Shown here one piece after another: positions 1-5,570 of a stretch of 5,570 nt of DNA. Within the stretch, counting starts at the first letter, position 1, and the number at the start of each line of letters is the position of its first letter. The notes under the pieces are model-generated. The model was not told the origin of the DNA, ran no database searches, and was given only the letters and a program-made list of their open reading frames with translations. The translations under genes and the position numbers were made by a program. Source of the stretch: Actinomycetota bacterium (GTDB lineage: Bacteria; Actinomycetota; Thermoleophilia; Miltoncostaeales; Miltoncostaeaceae); the NCBI GenBank assembly GCA_947475125.1, contig CANJMX010000101.1, positions 1 to 5,570 of the forward strand, in the 5' to 3' direction.

Positions 1-1458
1 ATCGACCTGGCACAGATGTTTCCGTCGTACGGGACGATGGAGAAGGAGTTGAAGGCCGATCTGGCGCGCGAGGGCATCTCGTGGGAGAAGGATCTGCGTC
101 CGCTCCTCGGCGAGGCTGCCGCGCTGGCCACCACGAAGGTTCCCGACACTGCGGCTGTTACCAAGGGCGCGCTCACCGATCCTGCCGGGGCGACAGGACG
201 CGCGTTGGCCGCGGCGGCCGACCAGCCGGTGCTCGCTGTGATGCAGATCGCCGAGGGCAAGTCCGATCAGGTGAAGGCGCTGCTCGCCGATCCCGGCAAT
301 GGGGGGCTCAAGAGCACAGGCGACTACAACGGCGCCACGCTGCTCGCGGCGCCCGCCGGTGGAATGAATGCTGCGGTGACCTCAGATGCGCTCATCATTG
401 GGTCATCCGCGGCCGTGGTGAAGCAGGCGATTGATGCCCATGCGACCGGCGGCGATCAGGCCCTGTCGGGCGTCTTCCGCTTCAACGATGCGCTCGCGTT
501 GCTGCCCAAGGATGTCTTCGCCATGGCGTACGTGAATCTCGAGGAGCTCGGCAAGGGTGCGCTCTTCGGCATCCCGCAGGTGGAGAACCTCGTCGGTGGG
601 CAGATCACCGGGGCCGCCGCCATGTCGGTTACCGCGCAGCCGGATGGCCTGCGCATGAAGGCCGTACTCGTGGACACCCCGCCGATGACCGACCAGAAGG
701 CCTACACCCCCACCCTCATGAAGAACGCGCCGGCCGACTCTGTGGCGTACCTGGGCTTCAACCGTCTTGCCGACACCGTGGAGCAGGTGCTGCAGTCGGC
801 CGAGTCGAGTTCGTCGGCGGATACCAAGAAGCAGATCGACTCCGTGCTTGCACAGGCGCCGCTGCTTCTGGGCGTGGACGGGGCCGACCTCAAGAACCTC
901 GCGGGTGGGGAGCACGCAGTGGTGGTGACCGGCGGGCAGGGCACGCCGGGCGTATCGCTGGCGCTGCAGACCGGAGATGGCGCACAGGCCACCAGCACGC
1001 TCACGTCGCTGTCAAAGGCCGTCCCCGCATTGATGTCGCAGTTCGGTGGCGCCAAGGGCACCGCGAAGGGATTTGCGGCGGTGGACCTGAACGGCGTGAA
1101 GGGTCAGCAGCTGAGCATCGGGAAGACCGGCAATGTGGTCTGGGGCGTCAAGGGCGATCTGGCCGTCATCGGCAGCCGCGCGGGTGCCGTGGCGTCGGTG
1201 CTGGCACCGAAGACCGGCGCGACACTTGCCGACTCAAAGGCATTTCAGGATGCCACGCAGGGAATGCCCGATCAGGTCACAGGCCTCGCGTGGGTGAATG
1301 TCCCCGCGGCGATGACGCTGATGGCGGCCAACGGCGCGTTCTCCGGCAAGGACGGTGCACAGCACCGGGAGAGCCTCTCGCATGTCTCGGGAATCGCCGC
1401 GTGGGGAACGCAGGGCGAGAACCCCACCGTCGAGGTATTCCTGGGCCTGAAGAAGTAG
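1..1458 (+). CDS. DUF3352-like protein, 5'-truncated by window edge
   Basis: The reading frame is open from base 1 (I-D-L-A-Q before the first ATG at 16) to TAG at 1456-1458, giving 485 visible codons; the true start lies upstream, so the ATG at 16 is not the start. The visible N-terminus (DLAQMFPSYG, then ISWEKDLRPLLGEAAALA) looks like the early part of the actinobacterial DUF3352 family, which normally begins with a membrane anchor and a PADT-type strand; that part is missing here. The unit recurs: counting from the ATG at 16, residues about 103-175 and 357-432 align (ALIIGSSAAVV with DLAVIGSRAGAV; PKDVFAMAYVNL with PDQVTGLAWVNV), and APADSVAYLGF at 239-249 restarts the unit. Composition is rich in Ala, Gly and Val with no membrane helix in the visible part, which fits an exported or surface-anchored domain. 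Function is unknown. Family assignment is from memory of the pattern. The gene ends 106 bases before metK, with a hairpin between, so it is probably a separate transcription unit. Confidence 0.78.
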   Translation: MDLAQMFPSYGTMEKELKADLAREGISWEKDLRPLLGEAAALATTKVPDTAAVTKGALTDPAGATGRALAAAADQPVLAVMQIAEGKSDQVKALLADPGNGGLKSTGDYNGATLLAAPAGGMNAAVTSDALIIGSSAAVVKQAIDAHATGGDQALSGVFRFNDALALLPKDVFAMAYVNLEELGKGALFGIPQVENLVGGQITGAAAMSVTAQPDGLRMKAVLVDTPPMTDQKAYTPTLMKNAPADSVAYLGFNRLADTVEQVLQSAESSSSADTKKQIDSVLAQAPLLLGVDGADLKNLAGGEHAVVVTGGQGTPGVSLALQTGDGAQATSTLTSLSKAVPALMSQFGGAKGTAKGFAAVDLNGVKGQQLSIGKTGNVVWGVKGDLAVIGSRAGAVASVLAPKTGATLADSKAFQDATQGMPDQVTGLAWVNVPAAMTLMAANGAFSGKDGAQHRESLSHVSGIAAWGTQGENPTVEVFLGLKK

Positions 1459-1467
1459 CGGCACCGG

Positions 1468-1498
1468 CGCCCGGCGCCCCTCAACGGGGTGCCGGGCG
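1468..1498 (+). terminator. GC-rich hairpin after the DUF3352-like gene
   Basis: Arms 1468-1480 and 1486-1498 pair over 13 bp (12 Watson-Crick pairs and one G-U at 1476/1490) around the 5-base loop TCAAC. It begins ten bases after the TAG stop. No T-run follows (next bases GACGCG), so it is not a canonical intrinsic terminator. Such U-less stems are common after genes in high-GC actinobacteria and may terminate transcription or stabilise the 3' end of the mRNA. Confidence 0.6.
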
Positions 1499-1526
1499 GA
1501 CGCGTGACGCAGGCGGTGAGGCCCGC

Positions 1527-1535
1527 TGATACCCT
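1527..1535 (+). promoter_or_regulatory. candidate extended -10 promoter element for metK
   Basis: TGA-TACCCT fits the extended -10 form TGn-TAnnnT. It lies 30 bases before the metK ATG, which would put the transcript start near 1542 and leave a leader of about 23 bases containing the ribosome binding site. The best upstream -35-like hexamer is GTGACG at 1504-1509 (4 of 6 to TTGACA), but its 20-base spacing is long, so the call rests on the -10. The same TACCCTC word recurs before the gene at 5033. Confidence 0.4.
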
Positions 1536-1554
1536 CGCTCGCTGGATTCAAGGC

Positions 1555-1560
1555 AAGGAG
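1555..1560 (+). promoter_or_regulatory. Shine-Dalgarno site of metK
   Basis: AAGGAG sits four bases (CCCA) before the ATG at 1565. It is a near-perfect anti-16S match and fixes the metK start at this ATG, which also matches the usual MetK N-terminus. Confidence 0.8.
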
Positions 1561-1564
1561 CCCA

Positions 1565-2740
1565 ATGAGCGAGTACCTCTTCACCTCGGAGTCGGTTACC
1601 GAGGGTCATCCCGACAAGATCGCTGACCAGATCTCGGATGGCGTCCTCGACGCCATCCTCGCCCAGGACCCAATGGGTCGTGTGGCGTGCGAGACCCTCA
1701 TCACGACAGGCCAGGTGATGATCGCCGGCGAGGTCACCACGACCGCCAACATCGACATCCCAAGAATCGTGCGCGACACCATCACGCACATCGGGTACAC
1801 CGACTCGCGCTATGGCTTCGACGCCGAGACGTGCGGCATCTCGGTGGCACTCGACAAGCAGAGCCCGGATATCGGGCAGGGCGTCACCACCGCGTACGAG
1901 AAGCGTGCCGGTGGCGAGGAGGACCCATACGACTCCCAGGGGGCGGGTGACCAGGGGCTGATGTTCGGCTTCGCCTGCACCGAGACCCCTGTGCTCATGC
2001 CACTGCCGATCATCCTGGCGCACCGCCTGGTGGAGCGGCTGTCGGCAGAGCGGCGTGGCGCACTCGACTACCTGCGCCCCGACGGCAAGTCGCAGGTGAG
2101 CGTGCGCTACGACGGCATCGTCCCGGTGGGCGTGGACGCCGTGGTGATCAGCAGCCAGCACTCCGAGGACGTGTCACAGGAGATGATCCACGAGGACGTC
2201 ACGCGCCGGGTAATCCAGCCGGTGCTTGAGGAGTTTGGCGTATGGAACCCCGAGATCCGCCTGTACATCAACCCCACGGGCAAGTTTGTGATTGGTGGCC
2301 CCATGGGTGACTGCGGCCTTACCGGTCGCAAGATCATCGTGGACACCTACGGCGGAATGGCACGGCACGGTGGCGGCGCCTTCTCGGGCAAGGATCCATC
2401 GAAGGTGGACCGCTCGGCCGCGTACGCGGCCCGCTGGGTTGCCAAGAACGTGGTGGCCGCGGGCCTGGCCGATCGCTGCGAGGTGCAGGTGGCCTACGCC
2501 ATCGGCGTCGCGCATCCGGTGTCGATCAACGTGCAGACATTCGGCACCGAGAAGCGGCCGATCGACAAGATCGTCAAATGGGTGAGCGAGAACTTCGACC
2601 TGCGCCCTGCCGCGCTGATCGACAGCCTCGACCTGCGCCGCCCGATCTATCAGAAGACCGCCGCGTTCGGCCACTTCGGCCGTACCGAGCCGGAATTCAC
2701 CTGGGAGAACACCGACATCGGCCGGGCCTTCGCCGACTGA
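1565..2740 (+). CDS. metK: S-adenosylmethionine synthetase (methionine adenosyltransferase)
   Basis: MetK makes S-adenosylmethionine from methionine and ATP in the cytoplasm, releasing phosphate and diphosphate; it works as a tetramer with Mg2+ and K+. The 391-residue product is full length for the family (E. coli about 384). The N-terminus LFTSESVTEGHPDKIADQIS carries the ATP-binding HPDK (residues 15-18). The signature hexapeptide GAGDQG is at 126-131 and the second signature GGGAFSGKD at 269-277, within a stretch (about 236-305) nearly identical to the E. coli enzyme as I remember it. INPTGKFVIGGPMGDCGLTG at 235-254 and the C-terminal AAFGHFGR at 366-373 are also typical. A slightly longer charged segment (KRAGGEEDPYDSQ, 113-125) precedes GAGDQG; this extension is usual in actinobacterial MetK. 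No SAM riboswitch can be seen upstream: only 66 bases separate the preceding hairpin from the ATG. priA follows after one base. Confidence 0.98.
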   Translation: MSEYLFTSESVTEGHPDKIADQISDGVLDAILAQDPMGRVACETLITTGQVMIAGEVTTTANIDIPRIVRDTITHIGYTDSRYGFDAETCGISVALDKQSPDIGQGVTTAYEKRAGGEEDPYDSQGAGDQGLMFGFACTETPVLMPLPIILAHRLVERLSAERRGALDYLRPDGKSQVSVRYDGIVPVGVDAVVISSQHSEDVSQEMIHEDVTRRVIQPVLEEFGVWNPEIRLYINPTGKFVIGGPMGDCGLTGRKIIVDTYGGMARHGGGAFSGKDPSKVDRSAAYAARWVAKNVVAAGLADRCEVQVAYAIGVAHPVSINVQTFGTEKRPIDKIVKWVSENFDLRPAALIDSLDLRRPIYQKTAAFGHFGRTEPEFTWENTDIGRAFAD

Positions 2741-2741
2741 C

Positions 2742-4961
2742 GTGAGTGCTGGGGGGACGGCCGCGCAGGTCGTCCCCCTCGTCGCCGCCCGCGCCCTTGA
2801 CGGGGCGCTGGACTACGCGGTGCCCGCCGCGCTGGATTCGGCCGTGGTGCCCGGGGCGCTGGTCGCCGTGCGGCTGGGGCCACGCGCGGTGCTGGGCGTG
2901 GTGATGACCCGCGAGCCCGCAACGCATAAGGGCCGCCTGCAGCCGGTGGCAGGCGTGGTGGATGCCCCGGTGGTACCCGCCGACCTGCTGGACCTTGCCC
3001 GGTGGGTCGCCCGGCGCACGCTGAGCCCGCTCGGCACATGTCTCAAGTTGGTGCTGCCACCCGGTGCAGAGGGGGCGCTCAGGCGCGGCCCAGAGGGCAC
3101 GTGGTCGCTCGGTGCACCCACCGGCCAGGGGCGCGAACGGCTGGTTGCCCGTGCGGTACCGGGCGCGGAGGCCCCTGATGGCCGACGCGCGACCGTGCTC
3201 GGCCAACTTCTGGCCAGCGGCGGCGTACTGCAGGCGGCCGATCTGGTGCGTGCGGCGGGTACCACCATGCCAACGCTCAAGCGTATGGCCGACGACGGCC
3301 AGATCACGCTGACGGCCGAACGTGCGGATGCCAGCGGACTCAACTGGTTTGGCCCGGCTCCGGGTCCCGACACGCCACCTGAACTCACTCCTGATCAGAC
3401 GGTGGCCGTGGATCGGGTCATCCGGGCGATTGACGCCCCGGGAACCGATGCGCTGCTTCTGCATGGCGTCACCGGGTCGGGCAAGACCGAGGTGTACCTG
3501 CGTGCCATTGAGGCGGCACGGGCGCGCGGCAAGTCGAGTCTGGTGCTTGTGCCCGAGATCGCCCTCACCCCACAGTTTCTGGGTCGGCTCCGTGCCCGGC
3601 TGGGCGAGCGTGTGGCCGTGTGGCACTCGGCACTGGCACCGGCCGAGCGCGCCGCCGAGGACCGGCGTATCCGATCCGGGGAGGCCGACGTGGTGATGGG
3701 TGCCCGAAGTGCGGTGTTCGCCCCGCTGCGCGACATCGGTCTGGTGGTGGTGGACGAGGAGCACGACTCGTCGTACAAGCAGGACTCCACCCCGCGGTAC
3801 GACGCACGGCAGGTGGCGTACAAGCGCGCCACCGATGCCGGTGCCGCGCTGGTGTACGGCAGCGCCACGCCGCGCCCTGAGGCCTGGCATGCGCTTCCGC
3901 GCATCACGCTGGCCGAGCGCGCCGACGGCGCTGTGCTGCCGCCGATCGACGTTGTGGACATGCGCACCCAGCACGCGGGTCCGATCTCACGGCCGCTGGC
4001 CCGCGCCCTGCAGGAGGCGGCGGAGCGTGGCGACAAGGCCATCGTGCTGCTCAACCGTCGCGGGTTTTCGCGCACGACGCTGTGCCGGGACTGCGGATGG
4101 ATCGCCCGCTGCCCCGATTGCGATGTACCGATGGTGCTGCACCGTGATGGCGGCCCGGAGCGCCTGGTGTGCCACCACTGCGGTCTGGAACGCGATCAGC
4201 CGAATGCGTGCCCCTCGTGTCGCTCGGTGAACGTGGGGCGTCAGGGCTCGGGTACTCAGGCATTGGAAGAGGCGCTGGCAAATGTGGTGCCCAATACCCG
4301 CCTCGTGCGTCTCGACGCCGACAGCGCCGCGAAGCGCGGTGGCATCGTGGCCCTTCTCGCCGAGTTCAGCGCACCTGGGCCCGCGATTCTTCTGGGCACC
4401 CAGATGGTTGCCAAGGGGCACGACCTGCCCGACGTGACGGTGGCCGCGGTGCTCGACGCCGATGCAGCGCTGCAGCATGCGGACTTCCGGGCCGAGGAGC
4501 GCACGTTCTCGCTCATCGTGCAGCTGGCAGGGCGTGCCGGGCGGCGCAAGGGTGAGCCCGCCCGGGTTGTGGTGCAGGCGTGGGAGCCCGCGGCCCGCGC
4601 GGTGCAACTGGGTTCCCGGCACGCGGTGGAGGAGTTCCTCGAAGGGGAGATCGGTCGCAGGCAGGCGAGGGGAATGCCACCACATGGGCACCTGCTGCGA
4701 ATCGTGATCGAGGGCAACCACCCGGCGCGCGTCGCCGAAGTGGCCGAGGCCCTCGCGGAGGATCTGGCCATGGCTGATCCTGAGATGACGGTGCGTGGTC
4801 CGTCGCGACTTCACCGGCTGCGTGGGCGCACTCGCAGGGCGATACTGCTGCAGGCACCCTTGTCGTCAACCCTCACGACGGCCACGCGACGGGTGCTTGC
4901 TTCCTCTGGGGTTCCCGGGGGAGTGAGGATCGGCATTGACGTCGATCCTCAGGACACCTGA
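2742..4961 (+). CDS. priA: Primosomal protein N' / replication restart helicase PriA
   Basis: PriA recognises abandoned forks and D-loops, unwinds the lagging arm 3'-to-5' and starts reloading of the replicative helicase. The 739-residue product has the full layout: 3'-DNA-binding domain (about 8-105, with the LDGALDYAVP motif), winged helix (about 147-193), helicase lobes and C-terminal domain ending in IDVDP. Visible motifs: Walker A GVTGSGKTEVY (242-252, Lys248), DEEH (338-341) followed by the aromatic-rich loop SSYKQ..PRY, GSATP (373-377), NRRGF (438-442), GTQMVAKGHDLPDV (552-565) and QLAGRAGR (594-601). Eight cysteines (448, 451, 457, 460, 477, 480, 490, 493) form the two zinc sites. All helicase motifs are intact, so an active ATPase/helicase is expected. 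The GTG start at 2742 follows the metK stop by one base; no Shine-Dalgarno is visible, and no other in-frame start lies early enough to keep the first strand, so translational coupling to metK is likely. It ends at TGA 4959-4961. Confidence 0.96.
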   Translation: MSAGGTAAQVVPLVAARALDGALDYAVPAALDSAVVPGALVAVRLGPRAVLGVVMTREPATHKGRLQPVAGVVDAPVVPADLLDLARWVARRTLSPLGTCLKLVLPPGAEGALRRGPEGTWSLGAPTGQGRERLVARAVPGAEAPDGRRATVLGQLLASGGVLQAADLVRAAGTTMPTLKRMADDGQITLTAERADASGLNWFGPAPGPDTPPELTPDQTVAVDRVIRAIDAPGTDALLLHGVTGSGKTEVYLRAIEAARARGKSSLVLVPEIALTPQFLGRLRARLGERVAVWHSALAPAERAAEDRRIRSGEADVVMGARSAVFAPLRDIGLVVVDEEHDSSYKQDSTPRYDARQVAYKRATDAGAALVYGSATPRPEAWHALPRITLAERADGAVLPPIDVVDMRTQHAGPISRPLARALQEAAERGDKAIVLLNRRGFSRTTLCRDCGWIARCPDCDVPMVLHRDGGPERLVCHHCGLERDQPNACPSCRSVNVGRQGSGTQALEEALANVVPNTRLVRLDADSAAKRGGIVALLAEFSAPGPAILLGTQMVAKGHDLPDVTVAAVLDADAALQHADFRAEERTFSLIVQLAGRAGRRKGEPARVVVQAWEPAARAVQLGSRHAVEEFLEGEIGRRQARGMPPHGHLLRIVIEGNHPARVAEVAEALAEDLAMADPEMTVRGPSRLHRLRGRTRRAILLQAPLSSTLTTATRRVLASSGVPGGVRIGIDVDPQDT

Positions 4962-4962
4962 G
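4948..4962 (+). terminator. weak hairpin overlapping the priA stop codon
   Basis: CTCAGG and CCTGAG pair over 6 bp with a tight 3-base loop (ACA), spanning the priA TGA. No T-run follows (the next bases are A-rich), so it is a poor terminator candidate. It is the only local stem I see between priA and the next gene; it may be chance. Confidence 0.2.
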
Positions 4963-4991
4963 AAAACACCAGAACACACCTCGGCGTCCGG

Positions 4992-4997
4992 TACCCT
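4992..4997 (+). promoter_or_regulatory. candidate -10 promoter element for the gene at 5033
   Basis: TACCCT, fitting TAnnnT, lies 35 bases before the ATG and would start the transcript near 5004. No -35 consensus is found at 16-18 bases upstream; instead an unusually A-rich stretch (4961-4980, AGAAAACACC then AGAACACACC) occupies the -35/upstream region. The match to the TACCCTC element before metK is the main support. Confidence 0.35.
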
Positions 4998-5020
4998 CCC
5001 GGCGTTCGAAGTCCACGTCC

Positions 5021-5026
5021 GTGAGG
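5021..5026 (+). promoter_or_regulatory. Shine-Dalgarno site of the gene at 5033
   Basis: GTGAGG, with core GAGG, is followed by a six-base spacer (TAATTC) and ATG at 5033. The spacing is normal and supports this start codon. Confidence 0.6.
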
Positions 5027-5032
5027 TAATTC

Positions 5033-5570
5033 ATGCCCGTTCCGCGCCTGTTCGCAGCCCAGTCCGACCCCCGTGAGCAGTGGACCCACGTGCTCGCGTC
5101 CGTGCTGGCGCTTGCCGGTCACGACACCCGTGCCGCACTGCTGCGTGAGTTCACCGACGAAGACATCCCCGGCATCGAGAACACCGTGGTGCGCGAGTTC
5201 GCACCCGCCGGCGACGACGTCATCGACATCGTGGTTCAGGAGCGCGACAAGAAGTGGGCCTTCGCCATCCAGACATCGCTGGCGTTCCAGGGCGACATCC
5301 AGGCCCGCCTCAGCCGTGCTGCGGGTGCGCTCTCGGACTACGGTCGCGTCATCGTGATGGGCATCACTCCAGACCGGAAGCCGGGCCCGTACATCGAGGC
5401 CGTGCGTGCCGAGGGCATCGACGCCCGCTACTGCTCGTGGTTGCGTGTGCGCGACTGGGTGCAGGAGCGGCCCGAGCGCGGCAAGGCAGAGGGCGTGCCG
5501 TACGCGGTGCTGAAGGAGGCCGAGTACGTGCTCACGCCAAACGTGGCCGAGCTCTACCGCCTTGAGGACA
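5033..5570 (+). CDS. Uncharacterised protein with PD-(D/E)XK nuclease-like pattern, 3'-truncated by window edge
   Basis: An ATG with a good ribosome binding site opens a frame that stays open for 179 codons to the window end; codon use matches metK and priA. I do not recognise a named gene. The visible pattern resembles the PD-(D/E)XK superfamily, most like the group with an N-terminal acidic helix, an ENK-type strand and a QLxRY-type helix: an acidic helix (DPREQWTHVLASVLAL, 12-27, Glu15), a strand ending in an acidic residue (DDVIDIVV, 61-68, Asp65), a second strand (WAFAIQTSL, 75-83), a helix (DIQARLSRAAGALSDYG, 88-104) and a following strand with TPD (VIVMGITPD, 106-114). The second strand should carry (D/E)xK but has Gln80-Thr81-Ser82, so the site looks degenerate and nuclease activity is doubtful. 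No signal peptide or membrane segment is seen, suggesting a cytoplasmic protein. It has its own candidate promoter, so it is probably not part of the metK-priA unit. The coding call is firm; the fold is inference. Confidence 0.85.
   Translation, partial: MPVPRLFAAQSDPREQWTHVLASVLALAGHDTRAALLREFTDEDIPGIENTVVREFAPAGDDVIDIVVQERDKKWAFAIQTSLAFQGDIQARLSRAAGALSDYGRVIVMGITPDRKPGPYIEAVRAEGIDARYCSWLRVRDWVQERPERGKAEGVPYAVLKEAEYVLTPNVAELYRLED

Noticed and set aside
1499..1564. possible SAM riboswitch before metK
   Set aside because: Only 66 bases are available, and I see no SAM-I/IV multi-helix junction or SAM-II-type pseudoknot pattern; a promoter and ribosome binding site account for the space.
1481..2161. 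226-codon open frame on the - strand across the metK start
   Set aside because: It runs through the promoter hairpin and metK, has His/Arg/Val-biased composition and no motif; an antisense shadow.
2697..3974. 425-codon open frame on the - strand
   Set aside because: It lies wholly antisense to metK and priA, which are certain genes. Its product is rich in Arg, His and Gly with no recognisable motif, as expected for an antisense frame in GC-biased coding DNA.
3987..4814. 275-codon open frame on the - strand within priA
   Set aside because: Antisense to the zinc-binding and helicase C-terminal regions of priA; no domain pattern.
4936..4964. TTGACG as a -35 hexamer for the downstream gene
   Set aside because: At 16-18 base spacing the matching -10 would be TGAGAA or a neighbour, a poor match; and it is about 50 bases from the better TACCCT element. 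It is also inside the priA coding end (IDV codons).
4972..5010. LexA/SOS-like box (GAACA and GTTCGAA half sites) before the gene at 5033
   Set aside because: The half sites are in the region but about 28 bases apart, far from the 4-base spacing of the actinobacterial GAAC-N4-GTTC box.
5254..5565. 103-codon + strand frame overlapping the last gene
   Set aside because: It is in another frame of the gene starting at 5033, which has a proper start site, ribosome binding site and protein-like pattern; this one is Arg/Gly/Ala-rich and lacks a Shine-Dalgarno.

Overview
The window is high-GC DNA (roughly two thirds G+C, strong G/C bias at third codon positions) with all convincing genes on the + strand. 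The pairing of metK directly with priA, an upstream DUF3352-type protein, and the form of the MetK insert before GAGDQG all point to Actinomycetota. PriA keeps every helicase and zinc motif, whereas PriA of mainstream actinobacteria (mycobacteria, streptomycetes) is known to lack them. I therefore lean towards a deep-branching actinobacterial lineage such as Thermoleophilia; this placement is inference from two proteins.

Layout: (1) 1-1458, the 3' part of a DUF3352-like gene, cut at its 5' end by the window edge; it shows an internal duplication. (2) 1459-1564, a short intergenic region with a strong GC hairpin just after the stop, a candidate extended -10 promoter element and a Shine-Dalgarno site. 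(3) 1565-2740, complete metK (S-adenosylmethionine synthetase). (4) 2742-4961, complete priA (primosomal helicase), starting one base after the metK stop, so almost certainly co-transcribed and probably translationally coupled. (5) 4962-5032, a short intergenic region with an A-rich patch, a second TACCCTC element and a Shine-Dalgarno site. (6) 5033-5570, the 5' part of an unrecognised gene running off the window end; its visible 179 codons resemble the PD-(D/E)XK nuclease fold, but with the usual catalytic (D/E)xK triplet apparently replaced by Q-T-S.

Functionally, metK and priA form a housekeeping two-gene unit: methyl-donor synthesis plus replication-fork restart, linked by conserved gene order rather than by pathway. 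The DUF3352 protein is a probably envelope-anchored protein of unknown role. The last gene appears to have its own promoter and is the least ordinary item. No tRNA, rRNA, mobile element, CRISPR array or riboswitch is visible. I did not find a clear new multi-gene system; the best candidate for something undescribed is the nuclease-like gene at the right edge.
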